Assembly (NCBI GenBank): GCA_022360105.1
Contig: JAKSDL010000790.1
Coordinates: 1 to 9,719 of the forward strand
DNA: 9,719 nucleotides
Source of the DNA: Pseudomonadota bacterium
GTDB taxonomy: Bacteria; SAR324; XYD2-FULL-50-16; JAHJRI01
Direction: 5' to 3'
Part shown: in pieces, positions 1 to 5,806 of the stretch
Layout of the letters: each line of letters starts with the position of its first letter
How positions within the stretch are numbered: position 1 is the stretch's first letter
Made by a program: the position numbers and the translations under genes
The notes under the pieces: model-generated
What the model was told of the DNA's origin: nothing
The model's database searches: none
What the model saw: only the letters and a program-made list of their open reading frames with translations

Positions 1-598
1 GTAAGGCTGCCGTATTGTCGGTTGCCATATAACCTGGTGCGATCGCATTAACATTGATATTCTCTTTGGCCCATTCATTGGCCATCAGACGCGTCAAACC
101 CATCACACCGCTTTTACTTGAGGTATAAGACGCAACCCTGATCCCGCCCTGAAAAGACAGCATGGAAGCAATATTGATGATTTTGCCTCCTTTGCCACGC
201 TTTATCATCTGAATCGCCGCCGCCTGGGAAAGAAAAAACAGAGTCTTGAGATTAATATTCATCACATCATCCCAGTCTTTTTCGGTCAGATCCACAGAAT
301 CAGCCCGACGGATAATTCCCGCATTGTTAATCAACACATCGATCTGACCGAAATTCTCCATGGCTTGACTAACAACAGGTTCCACCGCTTCCATTTTGGT
401 CAGATCAGCCTGAATCCCCAGGAATTTTCTTCCCAGCTGTTTCACCTGGTTTTCGGTCTCGGAAAAATCTGTACTGCCCACGCCGACAATGTCAGCTCCG
501 GCTTCAGCCAGGGCAACGGATATAGCCTGTCCCAGCCCTGTCCGGCAACCGGTAACTATAGCTACTTTAGCATTGAGCTTAAAATCGTCTAAAATCAA
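1..598 (-). CDS. kduD: 2-dehydro-3-deoxy-D-gluconate 5-dehydrogenase KduD (C-terminus cut off by window edge)
   Basis: Short-chain dehydrogenase (SDR) that reduces or oxidises 2,5-diketo-3-deoxygluconate/KDG with NAD(H), the step after KduI in cytoplasmic uronate breakdown. My translation gives 199 codons of an expected ~250. Visible motifs: the nucleotide-binding glycine motif TGCRTGLG (residues 16-23), NNAG (91-94), catalytic Asn116, Ser145 in IASMLSFQGG, and Tyr158/Lys162 of YxxxK. The INVNAIAPGYMAT segment (181-193) is typical of KduD. The N-terminus (ILDDFKLNAKVAIVTG) matches the family only if translation begins at TTG (598-596). An in-frame TAA lies four codons upstream, no ATG is available, and GGGAG sits about 7 nt before the TTG. 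It follows kduI on the same strand after 228 nt, with a candidate operator in that gap. No frameshift seen. Family assignment is strong; substrate is from family knowledge. Confidence 0.93.
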   Translation of the reverse strand, partial: MILDDFKLNAKVAIVTGCRTGLGQAISVALAEAGADIVGVGSTDFSETENQVKQLGRKFLGIQADLTKMEAVEPVVSQAMENFGQIDVLINNAGIIRRADSVDLTEKDWDDVMNINLKTLFFLSQAAAIQMIKRGKGGKIINIASMLSFQGGIRVASYTSSKSGVMGLTRLMANEWAKENINVNAIAPGYMATDNTAAL

Positions 599-785
599 GG
601 TAACTCTCCCTGTTTATTTTAACACACCTATTGAGGTTCTATTAACACGCAACAACATCATAATCCATGCAACACAAAGCTTTGAAAATATGTTTTTCCT
701 GATCTCTTCCAACTTTGAATTATTGCTCCACAAACTGATATCTGATAGCTGGTAAGCCAATAAAATCCGGAACAAAAGCCCGTGC

Positions 786-800
786 TTGCGAAATTTGCAA
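786..800. promoter_or_regulatory. Candidate operator palindrome (near-perfect), kduI-kduD gap
   Basis: TTGCGAAATTTGCAA is a 15-bp dyad around a central A with one mismatched pair. It matches the two perfect TGCAAA-N-TTTGCA palindromes at 5219-5231 and 5412-5426. It lies just after the kduI stop and about 190 nt before the kduD TTG start, so it could control an internal promoter for kduD. The rest of the 599-826 gap holds a 10-bp palindrome CAAAGCTTTG (675-684) and nothing else I recognise. The regulator is not identified; AT-rich sequence makes chance matches possible. Confidence 0.4.
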
Positions 801-826
801 AACGAAACCAAACCCTAGAATGTGCC

Positions 827-1657
827 TTATAATAATTTTGACATATCAACATGATCCATATCGGTGAACGTTTGATTTTCTCCTACCATACCCCAGATAA
901 AGGTATAGTTCCGGGTTCCAACACCGGAATGGATGGACCAGCTGGGTGAAATGACTGCTTCTTCATTACGAGTAATAATATGCCTGGTTTCGCTGGGCTC
1001 ACCCATTTGATGAAATACCAGACTGTTTTCATCCATCTCAAAATAGAAATAAACCTCCATTCTTCGATCGTGGGTATGGCATGGCATGGTGTTCCAGACA
1101 CAACCCGGCTCAAGGACCGTCATGCCCATGCATAATTGACAGCTTTCCAGGACATCGGGATGAATAAACTGAAAAATGGTACGTTTATTCGATTCTTCCC
1201 TGGATCCTAATTTGATTTGCTTGGCGTTTTCTGCAGTGACCCTCATCGTAGGAAAAGCCTTGTGCGCTGTGGCACTGTTCAGATAAAACTTGGCCGGGTT
1301 GTCAGGATCCGAGCTTGAAAATGTAATCTCCCGGTTTCCTGCCCCCACATAAAGCCCTTCTTTGTATTGAAGCTGATGCTCGTTGCCATCTACAGCAACG
1401 ACTCCTGCCTGACCGACATTGATGACTCCTAATTCACGTCGCTCCAAAAAGAATTCGGAACCCATTTCTTTGCCACCTTCCAGCCCAAGCGATTTCTCTG
1501 CTGGGCAGACTCCACCGACAATAATTCTGTCGATGTGACTGTAAATGAGCTTTTTTTCGTCCGGCACAAACAGATCTTCAACTAGAAACTGTTTGCGCGT
1601 GGAATCTGTATCCAACGATTTAAACTCCAAAGGACTTATCGCATGTCGAATTTCCAT
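827..1657 (-). CDS. kduI: 5-dehydro-4-deoxy-D-glucuronate isomerase KduI
   Basis: Cupin-fold metal-dependent isomerase converting 4-deoxy-L-threo-5-hexosulose uronate (the spontaneous product of unsaturated uronates released by polysaccharide lyases) to 2,5-diketo-3-deoxygluconate, the KduD substrate. The protein is 276 aa, close to E. coli KduI (278 aa), and collinear with it: [11 protein letters not shown] (39-49), [14 protein letters not shown] (69-82), and the metal site in [15 protein letters not shown] with His194, His196 and Glu201, plus His243 in SIHSGVGT. The C-terminal [16 protein letters not shown] (255-270) is the family signature. The ATG is preceded by AAAGG at a good distance (AAAGGAAAAAAATG). 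It lies 368 nt after dctM on the same strand, across a repeat-filled gap, and may have its own promoter (1708-1739). E. coli KduI has also been linked to hexuronate isomerisation, which would fit beside uxaC; that is literature knowledge, not visible here. Confidence 0.96.
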   Translation of the reverse strand: MEIRHAISPLEFKSLDTDSTRKQFLVEDLFVPDEKKLIYSHIDRIIVGGVCPAEKSLGLEGGKEMGSEFFLERRELGVINVGQAGVVAVDGNEHQLQYKEGLYVGAGNREITFSSSDPDNPAKFYLNSATAHKAFPTMRVTAENAKQIKLGSREESNKRTIFQFIHPDVLESCQLCMGMTVLEPGCVWNTMPCHTHDRRMEVYFYFEMDENSLVFHQMGEPSETRHIITRNEEAVISPSWSIHSGVGTRNYTFIWGMVGENQTFTDMDHVDMSKLL

Positions 1658-1707
1658 TTTTTTCCTTTGTTTTTTTATGATTGTCCAAAATTTCCCGTGA
1701 ACGTGAA

Positions 1708-1739
1708 CAAAAATACAAATAATGATTCTTAATAGTCAA
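1708..1739 (-). promoter_or_regulatory. Possible promoter for kduI (Bacteroidota-like -33/-7)
   Basis: On the minus strand TTG (1739-1737) is followed after 21 nt by TATTTTTG (1715-1708), fitting the TTG ... TAnnTTTG pattern described for Bacteroidota housekeeping promoters. It would start transcription near 1701, about 45 nt before the kduI ATG. The region is AT-rich, and I did not find the same pattern convincingly in front of uxaC, dctP or gnd, so this is a weak call. Confidence 0.28.
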
Positions 1740-1757
1740 TTGATAATAAATATTACA

Positions 1758-1783
1758 GTAGGCTGGGCAAATCGTTGCCCAGC
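1758..1783. repeat. REP-like hairpin, family A copy 1
   Basis: GTAG followed by a perfect 9-bp inverted repeat, GCTGGGCAA - ATCG - TTGCCCAGC. Core GGGCAA/TTGCCC is shared with copies at 1881, 7275 and 7439. Small intergenic palindromes of this kind are known as REP elements and in some genomes are mobilised by a RAYT transposase; no such gene is in this window. Confidence 0.65.
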
Positions 1784-1803
1784 AATTGGTTTGGTCAAAT
1801 ATC

Positions 1804-1823
1804 AAACCGAAAGCAAGGCTTCC
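1804..1823 (+). repeat. Degenerate copy of the 41-nt AAACCGAAAGC repeat (family B)
   Basis: AAACCGAAAGCAAGGCTTCC matches the first ~20 nt of the full copies at 1971, 7221 and 9537. Similarity fades after that, so it reads as a truncated or decayed copy in the same orientation as the neighbour at 1971. Confidence 0.5.
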
Positions 1824-1880
1824 ATAGGAAGGAAAATATGAATTCTAACATCTACGTTCCTAAATACTTCAGTTCCGCCC

Positions 1881-1907
1881 GATGGGCAACAAAGTTGCCC
1901 ATCCTAC
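1881..1907. repeat. REP-like hairpin, family A copy 2
   Basis: Perfect 10-bp inverted repeat GATGGGCAAC - AAA - GTTGCCCATC (1881-1903) followed by CTAC. It is the best preserved copy of the family and can fold into a stable hairpin on either strand. Confidence 0.72.
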
Positions 1908-1970
1908 AATCCCACCAATTGCCATAATCCAACAAACAGGACGACTTGGCCGTTTAATTTTAAAACATCA

Positions 1971-2011
1971 AAACCGAAAGCGTAGCTTTCGCAATACAGA
2001 AAATCTAAAAT
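1971..2011 (+). repeat. 41-nt dispersed repeat (family B) and possible dctM terminator
   Basis: Full-length copy aligned without gaps to 9537-9577 (36 of 41 positions the same by eye) and to the inverted copy 7221-7261. It contains a 7-bp hairpin CGAAAGC - GTA - GCTTTCG (1975-1991). Read on the minus strand, the direction of dctM transcription, the hairpin is followed by GTTTTGATGTTTT, so it could act as a weak intrinsic terminator just beyond the dctM stop. Confidence 0.65.
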
Positions 2012-2025
2012 CTTCATTCTAAAAT

Positions 2026-3309
2026 CTAAAATAACCCAGGTATCCACATGGAAAAAACCGGGAAGTAGGTAACGATCAGCAAAACAAATATCATTGAAAA
2101 ATAAAAGGGCCAGATGCTTTTAACCACTTTCTCCATGGACACTTCCCCGATGGCACATCCCACAAAAAGTGTGGAGCCCACGGGTGGTGTGCACAACCCA
2201 ATTCCCAGGTTCAACATCATCACAATTCCAAAATGGACAGGATCCATTCCAATAAATTTTGCCACTGGCAGAAGGATCGGCGTTACTATCAGAATTAACG
2301 GGGCCATATCCATGATGGTTCCAAATGCCAGCAACATCACATTGATCATCACTAAAATGATAATGGGATTTTCAGACAGGGAAAGCATCGCCTCGGAAAC
2401 CAGGACCGGCACCCGCATATAAGCTATTAGCCAGCCAAAGGCTGATGACGTTCCAATCAAAATAATGACAATGGAGATGGTTTTAAACGCATTGGCCAGT
2501 ATCATTCCTATTTTTGTCACCGGAATATCCTTGTAGATAAAAAAGGTGACGAACAAAGCGTAAACCACTGCTATTGCTGATGATTCGGTAGGGGTAAAAA
2601 CACCACTTAAAACACCACCTACAATGATCAACGCCGTAACCAGTCCCCAGATAGCATCTCTGCAAATTTTAAAACCCTCCTTTAAGGTCACCAGTTCTTC
2701 CTTGGGGTAACTTCTTTTCTTTGCGGTCACAAACGAGACGATCATCAAGGCAAGACCGACCATGATGCCGGGTACGATTCCGGCTAAAAACAGCTTGGCA
2801 ATAGATACGGTCCCACCGGCTGCCAAAGAGTAAATAATAGCATTGTGTGAAGGCGGAATGATGATGCCCTGCGTAGATGAAGTGATCGTCACGTTCACGG
2901 AGAAATCGTCGTCGTATCCCTTGTCTTTCATCATGGGAATCATGATGGAGCCGATGGAAGAAGTATCAGCCACCGATGAGCCGGATATACCACCAAAAAA
3001 CATGCTGGCTAATACGTTGACCATGGCCAGACCGCCCTGAACCCATCCAATCAAAAGATTGGAGAAGTTAACCAGACGACGGGCCATCCCCCCGTCTGCC
3101 ATAATTTGTCCTGCCAATACAAAAAACGGAATGGCGATTAAAGAAAAACTGTCCATTCCGTCCGATATTTTCTGGAACACCACAATCACTGGTAAATCCA
3201 GGTATACCATCGTGATAATTGAGGAGACCCCAAGGGAATAGGCAATGGGAACTCCAAATATGATCATCGCCAGAAAGCTACCCAACAATACATATACTCC
3301 CATCTCCAT
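2026..3309 (-). CDS. dctM: TRAP transporter large membrane subunit DctM
   Basis: The ~12-helix channel subunit of a tripartite ATP-independent periplasmic transporter, using an ion gradient to drive uptake of the organic acid delivered by DctP. At 427 aa it has the usual length for the family. It is hydrophobic throughout, beginning GVYVLLGSFLAMIIFGVPIAYSLG, with the family-typical FFVLAGQIMADGGMARRLVNF (about residues 62-82), FGGISGSSVADTSSIGSIMIP (about 105-125) and, in the second half, LGIGLCTPPVGSTLFVGCAIG (about 373-393). The ATG lies 1 nt after the dctQ stop with GGGAG upstream, so the two are almost certainly co-translated. MEM leaves a second possible ATG at 3303. Substrate cannot be read from the sequence; neighbours (uxaC, kduI, kduD) point to a hexuronate or unsaturated uronate. 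Confidence 0.95.
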   Translation of the reverse strand: MEMGVYVLLGSFLAMIIFGVPIAYSLGVSSIITMVYLDLPVIVVFQKISDGMDSFSLIAIPFFVLAGQIMADGGMARRLVNFSNLLIGWVQGGLAMVNVLASMFFGGISGSSVADTSSIGSIMIPMMKDKGYDDDFSVNVTITSSTQGIIIPPSHNAIIYSLAAGGTVSIAKLFLAGIVPGIMVGLALMIVSFVTAKKRSYPKEELVTLKEGFKICRDAIWGLVTALIIVGGVLSGVFTPTESSAIAVVYALFVTFFIYKDIPVTKIGMILANAFKTISIVIILIGTSSAFGWLIAYMRVPVLVSEAMLSLSENPIIILVMINVMLLAFGTIMDMAPLILIVTPILLPVAKFIGMDPVHFGIVMMLNLGIGLCTPPVGSTLFVGCAIGEVSMEKVVKSIWPFYFSMIFVLLIVTYFPVFSMWIPGLF

Positions 3310-3310
3310 A

Positions 3311-3817
3311 TCAATTCTCCCTGGCTTTGGCGTTGCGATTTTTAAAATCGTTGATCAATTTCTCAATGGCGAAAAGCATAAAGATAATTCCGGAAATGGG
3401 TATTGCCAGGTACGATGTTCCCACAGGCCAACCCAGGGCAGGATTGAACTGATTCATAGTTTTTTCAGTTAACTGCCAGCCATAAACAATAGAATAAAGG
3501 GCAAAAACCAGCAAAACACAATCAATGGTAAAATAAGCCCTTTTACGGTAGTTGGCAGGTAAGCTTTCCAAAAAAAATTGCAGATTAATGTGCAATCGTT
3601 TTTTATAAGCCACCGCAGCGCCGAAAAAACCGGCATAAATCATGATTATCAGAGTTAATTCTTCGGTCCAGTATGGGGTAAAATTTAGTACAAATCGACA
3701 AAACACCTGCGCGGATATGATTATCACCATGGCCGCCAAACCAACGCAGCAAATTGTTAACAGGATTTTGTAGATCCAGTCTGTAAATTTTGAAAAGAGT
3801 TCCATTTCCTTCGCCAC
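3311..3817 (-). CDS. dctQ: TRAP transporter small membrane subunit DctQ
   Basis: Four-helix partner of DctM in the inner membrane. The 168-aa product shows four hydrophobic segments (about 17-38, 52-72, 95-115, 135-155). The family-typical WTEELTLIIMIYAGFFGAAVAY (50-71) is followed by a basic stretch KKRLHINLQFF. The start is ambiguous. The GTG at 3817 gives MAKEMELFSK but has no clear ribosome site. The ATG at 3805 (MELFSKFTDW) has AAGGA almost touching it, which is too close. I keep the longer form with low certainty on the exact start. Downstream it is 1 nt from dctM. Upstream, 127 nt separates it from dctP and holds a strong stem-loop. Confidence 0.9.
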   Translation of the reverse strand: MAKEMELFSKFTDWIYKILLTICCVGLAAMVIIISAQVFCRFVLNFTPYWTEELTLIIMIYAGFFGAAVAYKKRLHINLQFFLESLPANYRKRAYFTIDCVLLVFALYSIVYGWQLTEKTMNQFNPALGWPVGTSYLAIPISGIIFMLFAIEKLINDFKNRNAKAREN

Positions 3818-3873
3818 TTTCAGGCTGATGATGTCAAGACAACTAGCCTGTTTCAGTTAGATAGTAAGTTATT

Positions 3874-3922
3874 AAAAAAATCGAAAGTGGAAGAAAAGCG
3901 AAAACCAACCCGCTTTTCTTCC
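3874..3922 (-). terminator. Stem-loop with T-run between dctP and dctQ (attenuator or terminator)
   Basis: Perfect 12-bp inverted repeat GGAAGAAAAGCG (3889-3900) and CGCTTTTCTTCC (3911-3922) with a 10-nt loop. On the minus strand the stem is followed eight nt later by seven Ts (3880-3874). It begins about 20 nt past the dctP stop. Inside the dctPQM gene set, such a hairpin would partly stop transcription or protect the 3' end of dctP mRNA, giving excess receptor over membrane subunits. That purpose is inferred. The gap between stem and T-run is longer than in a classic intrinsic terminator. Confidence 0.7.
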
Positions 3923-3944
3923 CATAACAGGATAGAATTGACGA

Positions 3945-4949
3945 TCATTTGACAGCTTGGATTCGCTTAATGATGCCTGCCAGTGGTTTTGCATGCTTTG
4001 CATAAACCGGCTCCATGGCTTTCATGAAAGGTGTTTTATCAATATCAGTGATAATTTCACATCCGGCGGCTTTTGCCTTTTCAATGCTGGCTTTAGCTCT
4101 TGCTGCCCACAATTCTCTTTGGTAGGGGACGGAAAGGGACGCTGCATACTTAATCAAGGCCACATCAGCTTTTGACAGCTTTTCGACTGTCTTGTTACTC
4201 AACAACAGGATCTCGGGAACGCTTAAATGCTGATCTTGTGTATAGTACTTGGCTTTCTCGTAGTGCCCGGAAGAAGTATAGGAAGGATAATTGTTCTCGG
4301 CACCGTCAATAACGCCTGTAGCCAGGCTTGTGTACACTTCGTTGTAAGCCATTGGTGTGGCTGATGCGCCTAATGCCGCTACCATATCTACAAATATCGG
4401 ATTACCCATCACGCGGAATTTCAGACCTTTTAGATCCTTCATCGAGCGAATCGGTCTACGGGTATTGTAAAAGCTTCTAAATCCCGAATCATAGTAGCCG
4501 ATGCCGATAAACCCACCCTTTTTGGCTTTTTCCGCCAGTTCTTGGCCAATGGGACCATCCACAACCTTGTGCATATGATCGGCATTTCTAAAGATGTAAG
4601 GCAGGGAGAAAGCATTGAATTCAGGTACAATGGTACCCAAAGGACCGGTACTCACCCTTAACAGATCAATGGCACCAAACTGGGTTTGCTCCAGCATCTC
4701 TTTTTCAGCTCCCAACTGCATGGAAGGATACACCTGAATCGTGATCCTGCCGTCTGTCCAATCACTCAACAATTCACCCATTCGCACCATACCCTGAACG
4801 GTCGGATAATCCATGGGATGAACATCTCCCGCTTTCAATACGATTTTCTTCTTGGCTATTACACTGTTTGTAAAACCAAATATCATTGAAACCGCTAAAA
4901 ATATACTTAGCACCAGATTCAAAATGAGTTTTATGTTTGTTCTTTTCAT
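3945..4949 (-). CDS. dctP: TRAP transporter periplasmic substrate-binding protein DctP
   Basis: Extracytoplasmic receptor that captures an acidic sugar and hands it to DctQM. I start it at the ATG at 4949 (MKRTNIKLILNLVLSIF), which gives 334 aa with a classic signal peptide and likely cleavage after Ala32 (NSVIA/KKK). GGATGG sits upstream. An in-frame start at 5024 would put 25 unrelated residues in front of the signal. Family marks: LGAEKEMLEQTQFGAIDLL (79-97), FSLPYIFRNADH (114-125), GFRSFYNTRRPI (156-167), and DLKGLKFRVMGNPIF (172-186) with Arg179, the position that usually pairs with the ligand carboxylate. GVIDGAENNYPSY (212-224) is also typical. It is first in the leftward set, divergent from uxaC across 857 nt. 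A uronate ligand is inferred from neighbours only. Confidence 0.94.
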   Translation of the reverse strand: MKRTNIKLILNLVLSIFLAVSMIFGFTNSVIAKKKIVLKAGDVHPMDYPTVQGMVRMGELLSDWTDGRITIQVYPSMQLGAEKEMLEQTQFGAIDLLRVSTGPLGTIVPEFNAFSLPYIFRNADHMHKVVDGPIGQELAEKAKKGGFIGIGYYDSGFRSFYNTRRPIRSMKDLKGLKFRVMGNPIFVDMVAALGASATPMAYNEVYTSLATGVIDGAENNYPSYTSSGHYEKAKYYTQDQHLSVPEILLLSNKTVEKLSKADVALIKYAASLSVPYQRELWAARAKASIEKAKAAGCEIITDIDKTPFMKAMEPVYAKHAKPLAGIIKRIQAVK

Positions 4950-5218
4950 AATAATCCATCCAAAAATGTTAGTATTTAAAACCTTAGAAACAGAACAAGA
5001 ATGTGATATAAAAATACGCCGCAATCCCTTTAAATATCTGTCATTGCGATTTTTGCTAAAGGTGAATACACATCACAAACCCGCGCCTTCGACTACAAGC
5101 TTTGTACCATGACCAACAGTGACAGAATCATTCCGTTTATCTTATTAATCTATAAAGATTTTTATATCGATATGGATTAAAACAAATTCAGGGTTCAAGA
5201 AAACAGATGTAAAGAATA

Positions 5219-5231
5219 TGCAAATTTTGCA
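5219..5231. promoter_or_regulatory. Candidate operator palindrome, dctP side
   Basis: TGCAAATTTTGCA is a perfect 13-bp dyad of form TGCAAA-N-TTTGCA, about 270 nt upstream of the dctP start. The same core occurs at 5412-5426 (centres 194 bp apart) and, with one mismatch, at 786-800. The odd-length dyad with central base suggests a dimeric repressor or activator; the family cannot be named from this. Confidence 0.5.
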
Positions 5232-5377
5232 AGGTGTTTTCTGGTTTTCTGTTTCTTTATCTGCTACACAACAAGTTCATTGTTCCTATTCAAGCAAATA
5301 AACATTTTGCAAACAATTTTCAAATAAATGTCACAAAAAATAAAAGGAATCCATCCTGAGAGATGAATATTAAAAGA

Positions 5378-5406
5378 TTGACAAGCTACTCTGCAAAAAA
5401 TACAGA
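5378..5406 (+). promoter_or_regulatory. Candidate sigma70-like promoter overlapped by palindromes
   Basis: TTGACA (5378-5383, a consensus -35) is followed after 17 nt by TACAGA (5401-5406, a poor -10). Its downstream edge runs into the palindromes at 5403-5414 and 5412-5426, a layout typical of repression at the start site. Transcription from here would give uxaC a leader of nearly 400 nt, which is a reason for caution. Confidence 0.33.
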
Positions 5407-5414
5407 CCGGTCTG
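5403..5414. promoter_or_regulatory. Perfect palindrome CAGACCGGTCTG
   Basis: Twelve-bp perfect dyad. Its last three bases (CTG) are the first three of the neighbouring palindrome CTGCAAAATTTGCAG, so binding at the two sites would probably be mutually exclusive or cooperative. TCTGCAAAA occurs at 5390 and again at 5411, 21 bp apart, or two helical turns. Confidence 0.42.
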
Positions 5415-5426
5415 CAAAATTTGCAG
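5412..5426. promoter_or_regulatory. Candidate operator palindrome, uxaC side
   Basis: CTGCAAAATTTGCAG is a perfect 15-bp dyad with a central A and the same TGCAAA-N-TTTGCA core as 5219-5231. It sits just downstream of the TTGACA promoter candidate, where a bound repressor would block transcription toward uxaC. The regulator is unknown and not encoded in the window. Confidence 0.52.
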
Positions 5427-5649
5427 GAAGGATTAATAAACAAACATGAACAGCTCACTTGACAGCGACCGATTGCAAGTTATCCACTGGTTTTAGTAAG
5501 TATCTGAAGATTGAAAATCATATGCGAGAATAGCCGGATGATGTTTTTTGTAAGATTGCCTGAGAATTGAACCGCGTTTAGAAAGCTGGTTGGCATAAAT
5601 TAAGCAGTAAACCGCAAATCCGATTTGGGAATGTTTACCCTCCTCCCAG

Positions 5650-5702
5650 AAGCGGTTTATTGCACTTGCCTATGCCGCTGGGCTTTTCAAATCAAACCGC
5701 TT
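5650..5702. promoter_or_regulatory. Inverted repeat upstream of uxaC
   Basis: Nine-bp arms AAGCGGTTT (5650-5658) and AAACCGCTT (5694-5702) enclose 35 nt. Further AACCGC strings at about 5569 and 5609 lie nearby. It could be a regulator-binding pair or an mRNA fold in the uxaC leader; function is unknown. Confidence 0.3.
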
Positions 5703-5730
5703 TTGGGTTTGAATAGATTCACGAACACAG

Positions 5731-5759
5731 TTAAACAAAAACTGATACTGGTTTATACT
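5731..5759 (+). promoter_or_regulatory. Possible proximal promoter of uxaC
   Basis: TATACT (5754-5759) matches a -10 box at five of six positions; 17 nt upstream is TTAAAC, a weak -35. A start near 5766 would give a ~40-nt leader ending in AAAGG, a good ribosome site 6 nt before the uxaC ATG. Confidence 0.35.
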
Positions 5760-5806
5760 ATTCTCAACCAATTTCAGAGATCGTAAAATCATAACAAAGG
5801 TAACCG

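Larger units (their letters stand above)
1658..2025. other. Repeat-filled intergenic region between dctM and kduI
   Basis: This 368-nt gap within the leftward gene block has no convincing reading frame. It holds two GGGCAAC-type hairpins (1762-1783, 1881-1903) alternating with a degenerate and a full copy of the AAACCGAAAGC repeat (1804-1823, 1971-2011). The portion closest to kduI (1658-1755) is instead the kduI leader, which resembles the gnd leader. The repeats may terminate or attenuate transcription from dctM. Confidence 0.6.
4950..5806. other. Long divergent regulatory region between dctP and uxaC
   Basis: No convincing gene in 857 nt. It contains two perfect TGCAAA-N-TTTGCA palindromes (5219-5231, 5412-5426), an overlapping palindrome CAGACCGGTCTG (5403-5414), candidate plus-strand promoters at 5378-5406 and 5731-5759, and an inverted repeat AAGCGGTTT/AAACCGCTT (5650-5702). 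A 6-bp inverted repeat CGCAAT/ATTGCG (5020-5025, 5043-5048) lies close to dctP. The size suggests long leaders or several regulator sites. None of the family A or B dispersed repeats found in the other gaps occurs here. Confidence 0.6.

Noticed and set aside
614..852. Minus-strand short frames between kduI and kduD
   Set aside because: Two overlapping frames of about 65 codons with no recognisable family; one overlaps the kduI 3' end. No evidence of a gene.
1620..1805. 61-codon minus-strand frame in front of kduI
   Set aside because: It overlaps the kduI start and repeat copies; the sequence is explained as leader plus repeats.
1758..2011. CRISPR array
   Set aside because: The alternating repeats have unequal spacing, belong to two different palindromic families and occur in other gaps, unlike a CRISPR array.
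4950..5024. Upstream extension of dctP by 25 residues
   Set aside because: The added residues precede a well-formed signal peptide starting at 4949 and have no family similarity I recognise.
5294..5325. A fourth TTGCAAA-type operator (TTGCAAACAATTTTCAA)
   Set aside because: Half-sites are mismatched and spaced by 3 rather than 1 nt, so it does not fit the pattern of the other sites.
5264..5458. Minus-strand 64-codon cysteine-rich frame in the divergent region
   Set aside because: It spans one of the two perfect operator-like palindromes (5412-5426), has no recognisable domain or ribosome site, and reads like chance AT-rich sequence.
5446..5496. A 16-codon ATG frame after an AGGAAGG string, possible leader peptide for uxaC
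   Set aside because: The ribosome-site spacing (~14 nt) is long, composition shows no run of regulatory codons, and nothing else supports translation.
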